Shown here piece after piece: positions 36,393-45,205 of a DNA stretch of 64,000 nucleotides. Positions within the stretch are counted from its first letter, which is position 1; each line of letters opens with the position of its first letter. A program made the position numbers and the translations under genes. Under the pieces are notes generated by a model. The model saw nothing but the letters and a program-made list of their open reading frames with translations. It was not told the DNA's origin and searched no databases. Source of the DNA: JAUVUV01 sp964548275. Lineage in GTDB: Bacteria > Gemmatimonadota > Glassbacteria > GWA2-58-10. The stretch covers positions 1 through 64,000 of the forward strand of contig CAZJQI010000003.1 of the NCBI GenBank assembly GCA_964548275.1, written 5' to 3'.

Positions 36393-37286
36393 ATGCGCAA
36401 GACCAGAGGTGTACTGCTCGCTGCCGCTGTTCTGATCGGAACTTTTTTCGCTTCAGCCTTTGCCGGCGGAGGCAACCATTACCCCAACGGTGCCGAGGGT
36501 TTTGACGCCGGGATGGTTCCGCCCCCCGGTTTCCATCTGGTGCATTACGATCTTTTTTACGGCTCATCCAGCCTGAAAGACAACAACGGCGATGATGTTC
36601 CCGCTGCCGAGCTGCCGGCCGCGTTCGACCTGTTCGTTTTCGCTGATGTCACCCGGCTGATCTATATCTCCAATTCCACAGTGCTGGGCGGCAACTGGGG
36701 CATGCACGTCTTCGTGCCGATCATGAGAGTATCCAATTTCGGTACCAGCCGGAGCGGGCTGGGCGATATTATCGTCGATCCCTTCATCCTCTCCTGGCAC
36801 AGGCCGAATTTCCACGCCGCCCTGGGACTCGATATCTACCTGCCCACCGGCAGCTACGACAAAACCAAATTCGTCAATCCGGGAAGCAACTTCGTCACCT
36901 TCGAGCCGATTTTCGCTTTCACTGCCCGCAGCAAGAGCGGGTTGGGCTGGTCCATGAAATGGCACTACGATATCAACACCGAGAACGGTGATACCAAGAT
37001 CAAGCCGGGGCAGGAAATCCACTTCGACTACGCCCTGGGCTACGACGTGAAGCCCACCTGCACCATCGGTGTGGCCGGCTACTTTTACCAGCAGGTTACA
37101 GATGATGAAGCGGCGGGAGTGAGTGTGAATGATCAGCAGGGGAGGGTGTTTTCGATAGGTCCGGGAATCAGGTTCGCTTTTCCGGCGCACAAGCTGATGC
37201 TCGAGTTCAGGCCCTGTTTCGAGTTCGGCGCCAAGAACCGTCCCCAGGGTTCTCTGCTCTGGGCGAAACTGGTCTATTCCTTTTAG
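36393..37286 (+). CDS. Outer-membrane transporter-like barrel (PF13557 type)
   Basis: 297 residues from the ATG at 36393, which follows GAGGAGGG. Signal peptide (TRGVLLAAAVLIGTFFASAFAG). Then HYPNGAEGFDAGMVPPPGFHLVHY, the start of the MetA-pathway phenol-degradation-like outer membrane family, and later FHAALGLDIYLPTGSYDK and strand-rich stretches ending in Phe. Members are barrels thought to pass aromatic or hydrophobic molecules. The M20 gene upstream in the same direction may share its transcript. Function beyond a passive pore is not inferable. Confidence 0.8.
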   Translation: MRKTRGVLLAAAVLIGTFFASAFAGGGNHYPNGAEGFDAGMVPPPGFHLVHYDLFYGSSSLKDNNGDDVPAAELPAAFDLFVFADVTRLIYISNSTVLGGNWGMHVFVPIMRVSNFGTSRSGLGDIIVDPFILSWHRPNFHAALGLDIYLPTGSYDKTKFVNPGSNFVTFEPIFAFTARSKSGLGWSMKWHYDINTENGDTKIKPGQEIHFDYALGYDVKPTCTIGVAGYFYQQVTDDEAAGVSVNDQQGRVFSIGPGIRFAFPAHKLMLEFRPCFEFGAKNRPQGSLLWAKLVYSF

Positions 37287-37330
37287 GGAGGACTATCGCC
37301 GACACCCCCTGTTTCTGCCGGAGTTGAACT

Positions 37331-37352
37331 GCGCCCCCCACCTGGGGGGCGC
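37331..37352. terminator. GC hairpin after the barrel gene
   Basis: GCGCCCCCC (37331-37339) pairs with GGGGGGCGC (37344-37352), loop ACCT. It lies 45 bases after the barrel gene stop. No T-run follows, so it may be a Rho-dependent or a REP-like structure. Confidence 0.4.
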
Positions 37353-37501
37353 ACCGGCAAACCTTGCCCGCGTCACTTGAGGAAAAAGGACTTGCAAAGG
37401 AAGATTTCCCGGTTCTCAAGCACGGCGAGACGATTGTGTTTGATTAGTTGTCATGAGCCGCTGGCTCACCCTGAAACAATGAGAATGTTTTGTTTTCTGC
37501 A

Positions 37502-37523
37502 GGGGCGCACGGCCGTGCGCCCC
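37502..37523. repeat. 22-bp perfect palindrome
   Basis: GGGGCGCACGGCCGTGCGCCCC. Same design as the 28-bp palindromes at 43.5-47 kb (GTAGGGAC..CCGTAC type), but a different core. REP-like. Confidence 0.5.
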
Positions 37524-37630
37524 ATACGGGTGGTTTTTACCGAAACCATGGAATAACGCACCTTTGGTCCATTATTTTCGGAGCAGAATAAAACTTTCCC
37601 CATTAAACATAAACCCAAAGACGTTCACAA

Positions 37631-38893
37631 TTGATAAATAAACCTCTCAAACCGTTCAGTCTGCTGATCAAGCCGGTGGGCAGCCGCTGCAACTTGAGAT
37701 GCAGCTACTGTTTCTACCTTGGCACTGACGAAGCTCTGAGCCGTGGTAAAAAACGCCCGGCGGTGATGCCGCAGGCAGTGCTGGAGCGGATGTGCGGGGA
37801 TTATCTGGGCTATGGCTTCCCTACCAGCGTATTCACCTGGCAGGGGGGGGAGCCGACCCTGGCCGGGCTCGGTTTCTACCGCAGGGTGGTTCAGGCGCAG
37901 ATGTCCCACGGCCGCAATGGGCAGGCGGTGGCAAACGCCCTTCAGACCAACGGCATTCAGATCGACCGGGAGTGGGCTGATTTTCTCGCTGAGTACCGCT
38001 TTCTCGTGGGAGTGAGTCTGGACGGCCCGCCCGAGGTGCACGACCACTACCGCCTGGACAGAAAAGCTCAGCCGAGTTTCGACAAGGTCATGAAAGCTAT
38101 CGGCCACCTGAGAGACGCCGGGGTGGAATTCAACATCCTCTGCATGATCACGGACCTGAGCCAGGACCTGGGCAAGAAAATCTACCGTTTCCTTGTATCA
38201 GAGGGTTTCACCCACCTTCAGTTCATCCCCTGCGTGGAGTACGACCCGGCCACAGGAAAGCCTGCGCCCCAGAATGTCACACCCGCTGGCTACGGCAGGT
38301 TTCTCTGCGATATTTTCGACGAATGGTACTACAACAACGACATCCACCGGGTTTCGGTACGCACCTTCGACGCTGTGGTGGGAAAGCTCGCCGGGGCACG
38401 CGAACTGAGCCTGTGCAATTTCGGCGAAAAGTGCGACCACTACCTGGTGGTGGAAAAAGACGGCGGGGTTTTCCCCTGCGATTTCTTTGTGGAAAAAAAA
38501 TACGAGCTCGGAAACCTGATGGACACACCGCTGGCCGAACTCTACCTGTCCGACCGGGAAAGGTCGTTTTCGGAGATTAAAGGCAGCTACCCTGATCTCT
38601 GCTTTGGCTGCCACCATCTCGACATATGCCTTGGAGGCTGCCCCAAGGACAGGCTGGCAGCCGGCGGCGGCAAGTTCGGCAGGCCGACATATCTCTGCGC
38701 CGGGCTGAAAGCCTTTTTTGACCATACAAGAGATAAGTTCCAGACCCTGGCTGACTCGGTCCGCCAGAGACGGATTCGGACGAGTGCCTCAGCACCCGCA
38801 GCTGCAGGTTTAAAAGCCGGTGTTCCCAGCAGAAACGATCCTTGCCCATGCGGGTCCGGGAAAAAGTACAAGAATTGCTGTATGAACAGATAA
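37631..38893 (+). CDS. Anaerobic sulfatase maturase (radical SAM)
   Basis: 420 residues, TTG start (no in-frame ATG upstream before a stop codon). Radical SAM cluster CNLRCSYC (Cys20, 24, 27) binds the first [4Fe-4S]. Cys near 275-350 (CNFGEKCDHY, FPCDFF, CFGCHHLDICLGGCPKDR) match the SPASM auxiliary clusters. The C-terminal 16 residues (PCPCGSGKKYKNCC) are a SEC-C zinc motif. These enzymes oxidise the active-site Cys or Ser of sulfatases to formylglycine without oxygen. The Cys-type sulfatases at 23787 and 25250 are plausible clients. The SEC-C tail is an occasional extra in this family. Confidence 0.9.
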   Translation: MINKPLKPFSLLIKPVGSRCNLRCSYCFYLGTDEALSRGKKRPAVMPQAVLERMCGDYLGYGFPTSVFTWQGGEPTLAGLGFYRRVVQAQMSHGRNGQAVANALQTNGIQIDREWADFLAEYRFLVGVSLDGPPEVHDHYRLDRKAQPSFDKVMKAIGHLRDAGVEFNILCMITDLSQDLGKKIYRFLVSEGFTHLQFIPCVEYDPATGKPAPQNVTPAGYGRFLCDIFDEWYYNNDIHRVSVRTFDAVVGKLAGARELSLCNFGEKCDHYLVVEKDGGVFPCDFFVEKKYELGNLMDTPLAELYLSDRERSFSEIKGSYPDLCFGCHHLDICLGGCPKDRLAAGGGKFGRPTYLCAGLKAFFDHTRDKFQTLADSVRQRRIRTSASAPAAAGLKAGVPSRNDPCPCGSGKKYKNCCMNR

Positions 38894-38992
38894 AATAAAA
38901 TTTAGTATTTCCGTGAAAGTCGGTTTATATTTAATTATCTGAATAACGGTTCAAGACAGGATCCCGGCAATTTAGCGCATAAAATTAGCACT

Positions 38993-40507
38993 ATGGGTAA
39001 TTTTCTTTCCAGGATCTTTCTCACGTTAAGTGTAAGCTTATGGCTCTGTTTGACCACCGCTGCTCTCAGGGGGGAGTCTGTCCATAAGACCTATTTCGAG
39101 AACACGGACTACGAGTTGCATGTTTATGATATTCGGGGAAATGAGCCGGGTCCGACAATGATGATTATTGGTGGGATTCAGGGCAACGAGCCTGGCGGCT
39201 ACCTCTCGGCGGACTTATACGCGGATATCAGCTTGCAGATAGGCAACCTGATCGTTGTCCCGCGAGCCAATTTCTATGCAATCCTGCTCAACCAGCGCGG
39301 GCCCAATGGCGATATGAACCGCAAGTTCGCTAATCAGCGAGCCTACGATACCGAAACGCGTATCGTGGCAATCCTGAAAGAGTTGATCAGCCGCAGCGAT
39401 GTGCTGCTCAACCTTCACGACGGCACCGGGTTTTTCCGGGAAAAGCATATCGACAACTTTCACAACCCGATGCGCTTCGGCCAGTCTATTATCTCCGACG
39501 CAGATGTTTACGTGGGCTCCGCCAGCGGCAAAACAATCTATCTGGGTGAGATCGCACGCAAGATCTGCGCTGAAGTCAACAAGCATATTCCAGAAAAGGA
39601 ATACAGGTTCCGGTTCAACAACCACAACACGATAAGCAAGTACACCAGGCACCCGGAGCAGAGGCTGAGCGCCACCTTCTATTCGCTCATCAACCACGAG
39701 ATCCCCTCTTTCGGCATAGAAAGTTCCAAGGAGATCCCCTCGAACAAGACCAAGGTGCGCCACAAGACTCTGGTGATCAACTCTTTCATGAAAGAGTTCG
39801 GCATCGTACCTGAGAACCCGAAAATCCTTGTGGATAATCCCCAGCTCAACCACTTGATAGTGCTGATCAACGGTACAGAACGAGTGGCGATAAAAAACGG
39901 GGAAACCCTGTTGCTCAACCGGGGCGCCCGGGTGTTAATCGAGCATATAGACATGGAAAATTACAAGAGAGGGTTGGCTGCAGATATAATCGGCATGGGC
40001 GGGATAAACGATCTGGGTAAACCGTTCACGATTAACTTCCCCACGCGGATTATTGTGCGCAAGGACTCTTACAAGTGCGCCTCAGTGAAACTTTCCCTGA
40101 GCAGGAAAGAGATGATCGCCGGGGCTCCGCGCGTTGCCGAACTCGCCTCGCGGATACCGAACCTCGAATTCCTGACCATCCTGACGGACGGCGAAAGGCA
40201 GGAGGCCAACTCTGGAGACACTCTGGAGGTGCAGGTCGGGCAGGTACTGGAGATTATCGAGGCGGTGATCGACCAGCCCTCTTTCGGGAAATCCCTGGTG
40301 GTCAATTTCAAGGGGTTCGTGGGTGATAAGACCAACAACACCGGCGAGGACCGGGGCTATAAAATTCCCACAGACCGCGACCTGATGCTCAAGTACAGTC
40401 TCAACGGCCTGGGAAGGGTTTACCCGATCGTGGTCTCCTGCCTGGGCAAAGATATAGGCCGGGTTATTGTGCGGCTGGTCGAGTCCCAGGTGATGATGAC
40501 TGAATAG
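38993..40507 (+). CDS. M99-family carboxypeptidase (Csd4/Pgp1-like)
   Basis: 504 residues with a signal peptide (1-27). GGIQGNEPGGY supplies Gln63 and Glu66, and NLHDGTGF His142, the zinc ligands of the Csd4/Pgp1 family; FGIESSKE near 242 carries the likely catalytic Glu. Family members cut D-L bonds in the tripeptide stem of peptidoglycan and set helical or curved cell shape in epsilonproteobacteria. Residues 285-504 form two beta-domains (Ig-like) as in Csd4. The Zn ligand set Gln-Glu-His is unusual but is the known form in M99. Stand-alone gene, with no clear SD. Confidence 0.75.
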   Translation: MGNFLSRIFLTLSVSLWLCLTTAALRGESVHKTYFENTDYELHVYDIRGNEPGPTMMIIGGIQGNEPGGYLSADLYADISLQIGNLIVVPRANFYAILLNQRGPNGDMNRKFANQRAYDTETRIVAILKELISRSDVLLNLHDGTGFFREKHIDNFHNPMRFGQSIISDADVYVGSASGKTIYLGEIARKICAEVNKHIPEKEYRFRFNNHNTISKYTRHPEQRLSATFYSLINHEIPSFGIESSKEIPSNKTKVRHKTLVINSFMKEFGIVPENPKILVDNPQLNHLIVLINGTERVAIKNGETLLLNRGARVLIEHIDMENYKRGLAADIIGMGGINDLGKPFTINFPTRIIVRKDSYKCASVKLSLSRKEMIAGAPRVAELASRIPNLEFLTILTDGERQEANSGDTLEVQVGQVLEIIEAVIDQPSFGKSLVVNFKGFVGDKTNNTGEDRGYKIPTDRDLMLKYSLNGLGRVYPIVVSCLGKDIGRVIVRLVESQVMMTE

Positions 40508-40535
40508 TCATTTTTCATTTTCTTTTTATTTCCTT

Positions 40536-40952
40536 TTACTCCCCGATAATCTTTATAATAACCCTCTTTTTTCTTCGCCCGTCGAATTCGGCGTAGAACA
40601 CCTGCTGCCAGGGGCCGAGATCGAGCCTGCCATCGGTCACCGGGAGCACTACCTGGTTATGCACCAGTATGTTTTTCAGGTGGGCGTCTCCGTTGTCCTC
40701 TCCGGTGCGGTGGTGGCGGTAGTCGGGGCCATATGGGGCAATCTTCTCTAACATCTCGTCGATATCCGCGATGATTCCCTCCTCGGCGTCATTGACAAAC
40801 ACTCCGGCGGTGATATGCATCGCGCTCACCAGAACCATTCCCTCTCTGATTCCGCTTTCTGTCAGGGCCTGTTCCACTTCGTGGGTAATCCTGATATACT
40901 GCCTGCGCTTTGGAGTATTGAACCAGAGGTACTTGGTGTACGATTTCATCAT
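40536..40952 (-). CDS. YjbQ-family protein
   Basis: 138 residues, the usual length of the UPF0047/YjbQ family. Diagnostic stretches: VSAMHITAGVFVNDAEEGI (His45 region), YRHHRTGEDNGDAHLKNIL and LGPWQQVFYAEFDG. YjbQ members form homotrimers; a thiamine-phosphate synthase-like activity has been reported for some. GGAGG lies before the ATG. ThpR overlaps it by 4 bases at its upstream end, so the pair is cotranslated. Confidence 0.85.
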   Translation of the reverse strand: MMKSYTKYLWFNTPKRRQYIRITHEVEQALTESGIREGMVLVSAMHITAGVFVNDAEEGIIADIDEMLEKIAPYGPDYRHHRTGEDNGDAHLKNILVHNQVVLPVTDGRLDLGPWQQVFYAEFDGRRKKRVIIKIIGE

Positions 40953-41542
40953 TCGCCTCCTTCCACAGTTATTTCGCCGGCTTCACCCTCCAGGGGGCAG
41001 CAGGCCAGGGTTTCGTAAATTGGTCCGCTCGGGGTAAGCGTGCTTTTGATTATCTCCACCCTTGTTACTTTCCATTCAGGCCAGCTCGAGGGCAGAACAT
41101 TCCTGATACGCTCCCAGTCAGGGGGACGGGCCGGGGGCCTTTTCATCCGGGCCAGGGTCAGGTGAACCTTGAACGGCTTATCCGCCCGGCCGAATCCGGC
41201 TCCGGCTACAGCGCTTTCCACCTCCTCGGCAAGAGCGCTCAACTGTCGGGAAGCGCTCAGACCCAGCCAGACCACCCGCGGCCTTTTCTGTGAGCCAAAA
41301 AAGCCGAGAGATTCAACTGTCAGTTCGAAAGGGGCGAATTTAGCCGCCGCAACCGATACGGCCTGCGTGAGGCTGTCCAACCCTGCGGGGTCTATTTCGC
41401 CCAGGAAACGCAGGGTCAGGTGGATGTTTTCAGGTTTCACCCAGCGGAAACCCGGCAATTGGCTTTCAAAATGCTGGGACGTGAGCCTTCCGATTTCCTC
41501 GCGCAAACTCCCTGGTGGTTCCACCGCGATAAAAGTCCGCAT
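40949..41542 (-). CDS. thpR: RNA 2',3'-cyclic phosphodiesterase
   Basis: 197 residues from the ATG at 41542, chosen for the AGGAAGGAG upstream. The two HxTx motifs of the 2H phosphoesterase fold are present: HLTLRFLG (His41) and HLTLARM (His127). ThpR opens 2',3'-cyclic phosphate ends of RNA (and was first known as 2'-5' RNA ligase). Length and ends are typical. Overlap ATGA with yjbQ downstream. It belongs to a small RNA- or cofactor-repair-like operon; no other RNA enzyme is close. Confidence 0.85.
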   Translation of the reverse strand: MRTFIAVEPPGSLREEIGRLTSQHFESQLPGFRWVKPENIHLTLRFLGEIDPAGLDSLTQAVSVAAAKFAPFELTVESLGFFGSQKRPRVVWLGLSASRQLSALAEEVESAVAGAGFGRADKPFKVHLTLARMKRPPARPPDWERIRNVLPSSWPEWKVTRVEIIKSTLTPSGPIYETLACCPLEGEAGEITVEGGE

Positions 41543-41581
41543 GAGTTCTCCTTCCTGAAATTGGAACCTTTGAAGGTACAA

Positions 41582-42074
41582 CGGAATATTTGATCGCGAA
41601 AGCGCATGATCTTAATACGATGATAATATTCTCCACTCTGGCAAAATATACAAGGCGTTATCCTGGCTTGGTACAGAAAGGGCCTTATCTCTTGAATGCA
41701 CGGCAGTCTCCGAAAGAGAGAACCGCCAAGGATTTTGTCGACCTGTTCGGCAACGTGGGTGTGCTTCACGATTTCAGCCCCCGCAGGTGCGGAACATGTG
41801 GCGGATGATGATCGCTGGAGGGAGCTCGTTCCCCAGGAGCACCGGGACCTAGAAGCCTTGAGGGAGATTTACACTGGAGGAGGTGCCGGGCAGCTTTTTA
41901 CAGTCATTTTCCTGCTGGATGAGAGCAACCGGGCCGAGCCGCCCAGTTGGAAAGAGCTAGTTTCGAGGATTGTGGGGAAGTTTTTTTTAGAGGGATCGGG
42001 CAAAGAAAAAAGTGGCTCAAGAAGAAGATCAGGGGCAATTAGAATTCACTTTCATATAATACACTTCGGTTATG
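41582..42074. other. Intergenic region with possible decayed coding sequence
   Basis: 493 bases. Two plus-strand frames (41590-41808 and the end of a frame from 41696) each read protein-like in part, e.g. ERTAKDFVDLFGNVGVLHDF in one and DLEALREIYTGG..GQLFTVIFLLDESNRAEPPSWKELV in the other, as if a single gene has been frameshifted. No match to a family recognised. Not annotated as a gene. Confidence 0.3.
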
Positions 42075-42527
42075 TTAAACATTCTGAGAGCGCTTTATTG
42101 AAAAAACCTGCTGATGGTAGTTTACAGTAAGGATGAAATTATCCAGAAAATTTGCCACACCCAGCAAAACAACTTCGAGACCCTCCATAAAGTCTATTGG
42201 TGTATTGGGAATTTGATAAAGTAAGCTATCTTCATCGTCCATTATTTGAATTTCCGTTGTATGCTCATATGCATTTGCTTTGCCAGCTCCTGTGCCAACA
42301 GTTTTATGTCGACCAGCGGTCAAATTATGCCCTAATGGTTCGGCAAAATCTGCGGGAATAGCAACATTATCGGATCCCGTATCTACCAATCCAAAGTAAG
42401 GAAGCGATTTTTTGGTATCTGGATTAATTATCCTAACATTCAGCCAGGGGCGAGGGCGTTCAGTGGGATCTTCAATGCCGAGAATATCTTGGCTTATACG
42501 TCTGAATGGAAAGTTTGTAATCGGCAT
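42075..42527 (-). CDS. Retropepsin-like aspartic protease
   Basis: 150 residues, cytoplasmic. FGLVDTGSDNVAIPADFAEPLG carries the catalytic Asp in DTGS (49-52), as in clan AA. After it come GTGAGKANAYEHTTEIQI and LLGVANFLDNFILTVNYHQQ, the loops that form the rest of the pepsin lobe. One lobe, so it would be active as a dimer. The gene overlaps its upstream partner (TGATG). Pairs of a DUF5678 protein with this single-lobe protease are a recurrent two-gene module; whether it is a toxin-antitoxin unit or a stress protease is not established. Confidence 0.7.
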   Translation of the reverse strand: MPITNFPFRRISQDILGIEDPTERPRPWLNVRIINPDTKKSLPYFGLVDTGSDNVAIPADFAEPLGHNLTAGRHKTVGTGAGKANAYEHTTEIQIMDDEDSLLYQIPNTPIDFMEGLEVVLLGVANFLDNFILTVNYHQQVFSIKRSQNV

Positions 42528-42721
42528 CAGAAAACGTAGGTAGTATCTTTTTCGGGAACAAAGACAACAACGGGATCATTAACTCCGCGCTTTGCAGAAT
42601 CTTTATATACTTGGGCTGGTTTTTTGCCATGTGCTATAATTCTTTTTTCTTTAAAAGATGGTATAGCGACAAAGCAACCGGAGTATTTTTTTATCGCCTT
42701 GCTGTCAATGGGCTTTGACAT
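42527..42721 (-). CDS. DUF5678-like small protein
   Basis: 64 residues: KKYSGCFVAIPSFKEKRIIAHGKKPAQVYKDSAKRG, ending VVVFVPEKDTTYVF. It is in the DUF5678 pattern (aromatic Y-x-G-x-[W/F]-V-A then the G-x-x-[P/S]-x-x-[V/A] and VP ends). Shares the TGATG overlap with the protease. Function unknown. Confidence 0.65.
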   Translation of the reverse strand: MSKPIDSKAIKKYSGCFVAIPSFKEKRIIAHGKKPAQVYKDSAKRGVNDPVVVFVPEKDTTYVF

Positions 42722-43291
42722 ATCGATATCCCCTTTGGATTCTAAGACCTATGCATACTTCTTAGTTACAACCAAACATAGGTTGCTGTAGAGATTGATT
42801 TTAATTAAATTTGATCGACTAAATTTCCTTATCAGGTAAAACAATCTAGTACAGCTAGAATTGACCCCAGTATAATATAGGAAATCGGCAGCTTAAAATC
42901 AAGACTTTAATTTTCTGATTATAAAAATAGCACGTAAACCGTTGCAGCATAATCGGATCGATTATACATCTTTTGAACCGTTCCTGTCAACCCTAGAATG
43001 CAATTTTCATTGGAAATTGCTTTTAATAGATTTTTAAAAAGTTACTATGTTATACCATTAGAGGGATAATTCCGTAATTTTTTATGCAACTTTAATACCG
43101 ATTTTTTGAAATCAACATTCCAATGTTTATTACCCCTTGAACAATAAAATGTTACGAGATTATAAAAAGTGAACGAGCTTATACGGATCGCTCCCGAAAA
43201 TGGCCCTGATCGGGTGCAATTGTGCCTGAGATCGGGTAAAATGCGATGCAAAGGCCGAATATCACTACCAATAGCCGGGACATTCCGAAAT
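42722..43291. other. AT-rich intergenic region near the prophage left end
   Basis: 570 bases with no supported gene. A frame at 43045-43308 (minus) has no ribosome site and poor coding character. No integrase, tRNA or obvious attachment repeat was seen. The prophage boundary probably lies in or near here. Confidence 0.4.
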
Positions 43292-43329
43292 AAAAAGGCC
43301 AAATACAATATATAGAGGTTGGCCTTTTT
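43292..43329. terminator. Strong bidirectional terminator at the end of the prophage operon
   Basis: AAAAAGGCCAA (43292-43302) pairs perfectly with TTGGCCTTTTT (43319-43329), 11 bp, with flanking A and T runs. It lies 22 bases after the stop of the last minus-strand gene (43351). Confidence 0.75.
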
Positions 43330-43350
43330 AAAATTCCAGATTTTATTGAC

Positions 43351-43725
43351 CTATTTTTTCAGCTCCTCAACCTTCTCTTTCCTCACCGTTACCCGCTGGT
43401 TGTACTTGCCCAATGCGCTGCGGATCGGGCCGACTACAGGAATCGTGTCGGGCACGGTTACCACGTACTGCGTGCCTTTATCATTATCCACTATCATCCA
43501 GCCGTAGGGACACGGCGCGCCGTGTCCGTACTTGAGAATCGCCCAGACATCTTCCTGAACATCATCGTGCTGGATAAAGTGAGCTTTCAGACTGTCTGCA
43601 TGGCTGCTTCCCGGCCTCTCGACTTTAATCGTTACCCGCCAGTCAGCCGCAAGGCACGGCAGAGCTATCATCAGCAGTAGGGACACGGCGTGCCGTGTCC
43701 GCACAATTGTGATTAGTCGTTTCAC
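43351..43725 (-). CDS. Small exported protein, prophage operon end
   Basis: 124 residues. N-terminal hydrophobic segment HAVSLLLMIALPCLAA looks like a signal peptide. The rest is a soluble beta-type sequence (DWRVTIKVERPG, GTQYVVTVPDTIPVVGPIRSAL) ending in Lys-rich VRKEKVEELKK. Family unknown. Twice the reading frame passes through the 28-bp palindrome: the copy at 43504-43531 encodes part of YGHGAPCPYG and the one at 43677-43704 encodes part of VRTRHAVS at the start of the signal peptide. The start overlaps the upstream gene by 4 bases (ATGA). Confidence 0.55.
   Translation of the reverse strand: MKRLITIVRTRHAVSLLLMIALPCLAADWRVTIKVERPGSSHADSLKAHFIQHDDVQEDVWAILKYGHGAPCPYGWMIVDNDKGTQYVVTVPDTIPVVGPIRSALGKYNQRVTVRKEKVEELKK
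43504..43531. repeat. 28-bp palindromic repeat A (in a coding frame)
   Basis: GTAGGGACACGG then CGCGCCGTGTCCGTAC; arms complementary for 12 of 13. Inside the gene at 43351-43725. Confidence 0.6.
43677..43704. repeat. 28-bp palindromic repeat B (in a coding frame)
   Basis: Same element, GTAGGGACACGGCG then TGCCGTGTCCGCAC. Inside the signal peptide region of 43351-43725. Confidence 0.6.
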
Positions 43726-45134
43726 TTTGCCCTCCTCGAATTTATCAGCAGATTAAAAATTGAGTCCCCATGGGTTACTTGCAGGGAATCCCCAACAATC
43801 CTGGGAAACCAGTCCCGCAATCTGAGGGCTTCACCGGCCAGGTTTGCGTATGCAACCGAGCCGAGGCCCATTGACCGCATTCTCTCGCCGCCATACCAGT
43901 AAGCTAATATTGGCTGTATATTAGCAGTCTTGCAGAAAGTGGACACACTTACCCAACTGCCGCCATTTACTCTTGCCTGACCACTTATAGAAGGGCCTCG
44001 GCGTTGTAGTTTCCAATCAATAACATCACCATCAGCTATAACAAGTACAGTAGAATGATAAGTATTTGTAGAGTCTCTAATACGAAAATTGTTGTTAAAA
44101 ACTCCCACGATGGATGCCGGTAATGCATAGTAAAACATTGCCGCATCATTCTGCCCGGCCTCAACAGTGCCGCTTGCATCGAAATCGCCAAAGGACTTGG
44201 CATATTTGATGTAAGAGGCTGTAGCCGTTTCCGGCGACATAACCCCCAATTTGCCTGACTCTTCCACAAGCCATACATTCCCGTTCCCTTCCTGCGTCCA
44301 ATCCGCTGTCCATGTTCCATCCGGCCCCTCACTCTGATACGGATTCGGCTCGCCGTCTATCCCCCGAACAAGCTGAACATTCTCAACAAGAAATATTAAA
44401 GGCCCATCGCCGCTTGCTGTCCCATTGATCATTATATAGAGAGTATCACATTGTGCCCAGCTTGGCGAACCAGCATTTACAGTAAAAGCGGAGAGTAGAA
44501 TTTTTATATGGTTCCAGCCTTCAGAGAGACTGGCTTGTACAATATTAGCCTTGAAGTTGTTATTTGGACGTCCAGATAGGAAACGCATTCCATCAACAGG
44601 CAGTCTGGCTTGAGATACGCTATCCAATTTGATAGAAATACAGAAATACGTACCGCCAAGTTCCATCGTATCGCCATCAGTCCAATGAGTCCAATCGCCG
44701 TAAGGAACAGGGTAGTAAATTCCATCCAGCGCACCGCTGGCGGGAACGTAAACACCGATAGATTGATCATCCGTCAGGAAGTTGGTTGTACTATCCCCAT
44801 GCTCACCAGCACTATGATTTACAATGGTGCTATATACATCCGCTCCCCATTGATGCACCACATTCCGGCTGAAATAATACGGCAGATCAAGCGAAAGCGT
44901 GCTGTCGACGGGGCTCCAATTCCCACCACCACCAGATGAGGCTATCGTTAGGCTTGAACCGTCCCAATCTACTGTAACATTATCACCCGCCGCAACAGCG
45001 CTCGTATCGAGCTTTGCTGCCAGGCTGTCCAAAGTTTCCTGCCTACTGAGCGGCCTCCCGCTGCCTCTATACTGAGCCTGAGCAAGCGCCGGCAAAAGCA
45101 TCACAAGAAATATCGTGTATTTAAGCCATTTCAT
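43722..45134 (-). CDS. Exported tail-fibre-like protein, prophage
   Basis: 470 residues with a signal peptide (KWLKYTIFLVMLLPALAQA), unusual for a virion protein. The body is rich in Gly, Ser, Thr and Asn with beta-strand character, e.g. GGTYFCISIKLDSVSQARLPVDG (about 160-180) and MINGTASGDGPLIFLVENVQL, like carbohydrate-binding jelly-roll modules. The ends contain the helical RQETLDSLAAKLD. It follows the tail genes, so it might decorate the particle or change the host surface. No known family recognised. Confidence 0.55.
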   Translation of the reverse strand: MKWLKYTIFLVMLLPALAQAQYRGSGRPLSRQETLDSLAAKLDTSAVAAGDNVTVDWDGSSLTIASSGGGGNWSPVDSTLSLDLPYYFSRNVVHQWGADVYSTIVNHSAGEHGDSTTNFLTDDQSIGVYVPASGALDGIYYPVPYGDWTHWTDGDTMELGGTYFCISIKLDSVSQARLPVDGMRFLSGRPNNNFKANIVQASLSEGWNHIKILLSAFTVNAGSPSWAQCDTLYIMINGTASGDGPLIFLVENVQLVRGIDGEPNPYQSEGPDGTWTADWTQEGNGNVWLVEESGKLGVMSPETATASYIKYAKSFGDFDASGTVEAGQNDAAMFYYALPASIVGVFNNNFRIRDSTNTYHSTVLVIADGDVIDWKLQRRGPSISGQARVNGGSWVSVSTFCKTANIQPILAYWYGGERMRSMGLGSVAYANLAGEALRLRDWFPRIVGDSLQVTHGDSIFNLLINSRRAK

Positions 45135-45154
45135 CTTTCCTCCTCAATCCCCTC

Positions 45155-45205
45155 TTAGGGACACGGCGCGCCGTGTCCGTACTACAAAAAGCGCCGTGTC
45201 CGTAC
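45155..45205. repeat. 28-bp palindromic repeat C plus half copy
   Basis: Full copy at 45155-45182 (begins TTAGGG), then 8 bases later a half copy GCGCCGTGTCCGTAC (45191-45205). Between the genes at 43722 and 45206. Confidence 0.6.

Larger units (their letters stand above)
37287..37630. other. Intergenic region with hairpins and a possible coding remnant
   Basis: 344 bases between the barrel gene and the maturase. It holds a GC hairpin (37331-37352), a 22-bp palindrome (37502-37523), and an open frame with no start (about 37331-37447) ending in DFPVLKHGETIVFD, which looks like the tail of a lost gene. No intact gene seen. Confidence 0.4.

Noticed and set aside
43045..43308. Minus-strand frame of 87 codons in the intergenic region
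   Set aside because: No ribosome site, overlaps the terminator and has poor coding character.
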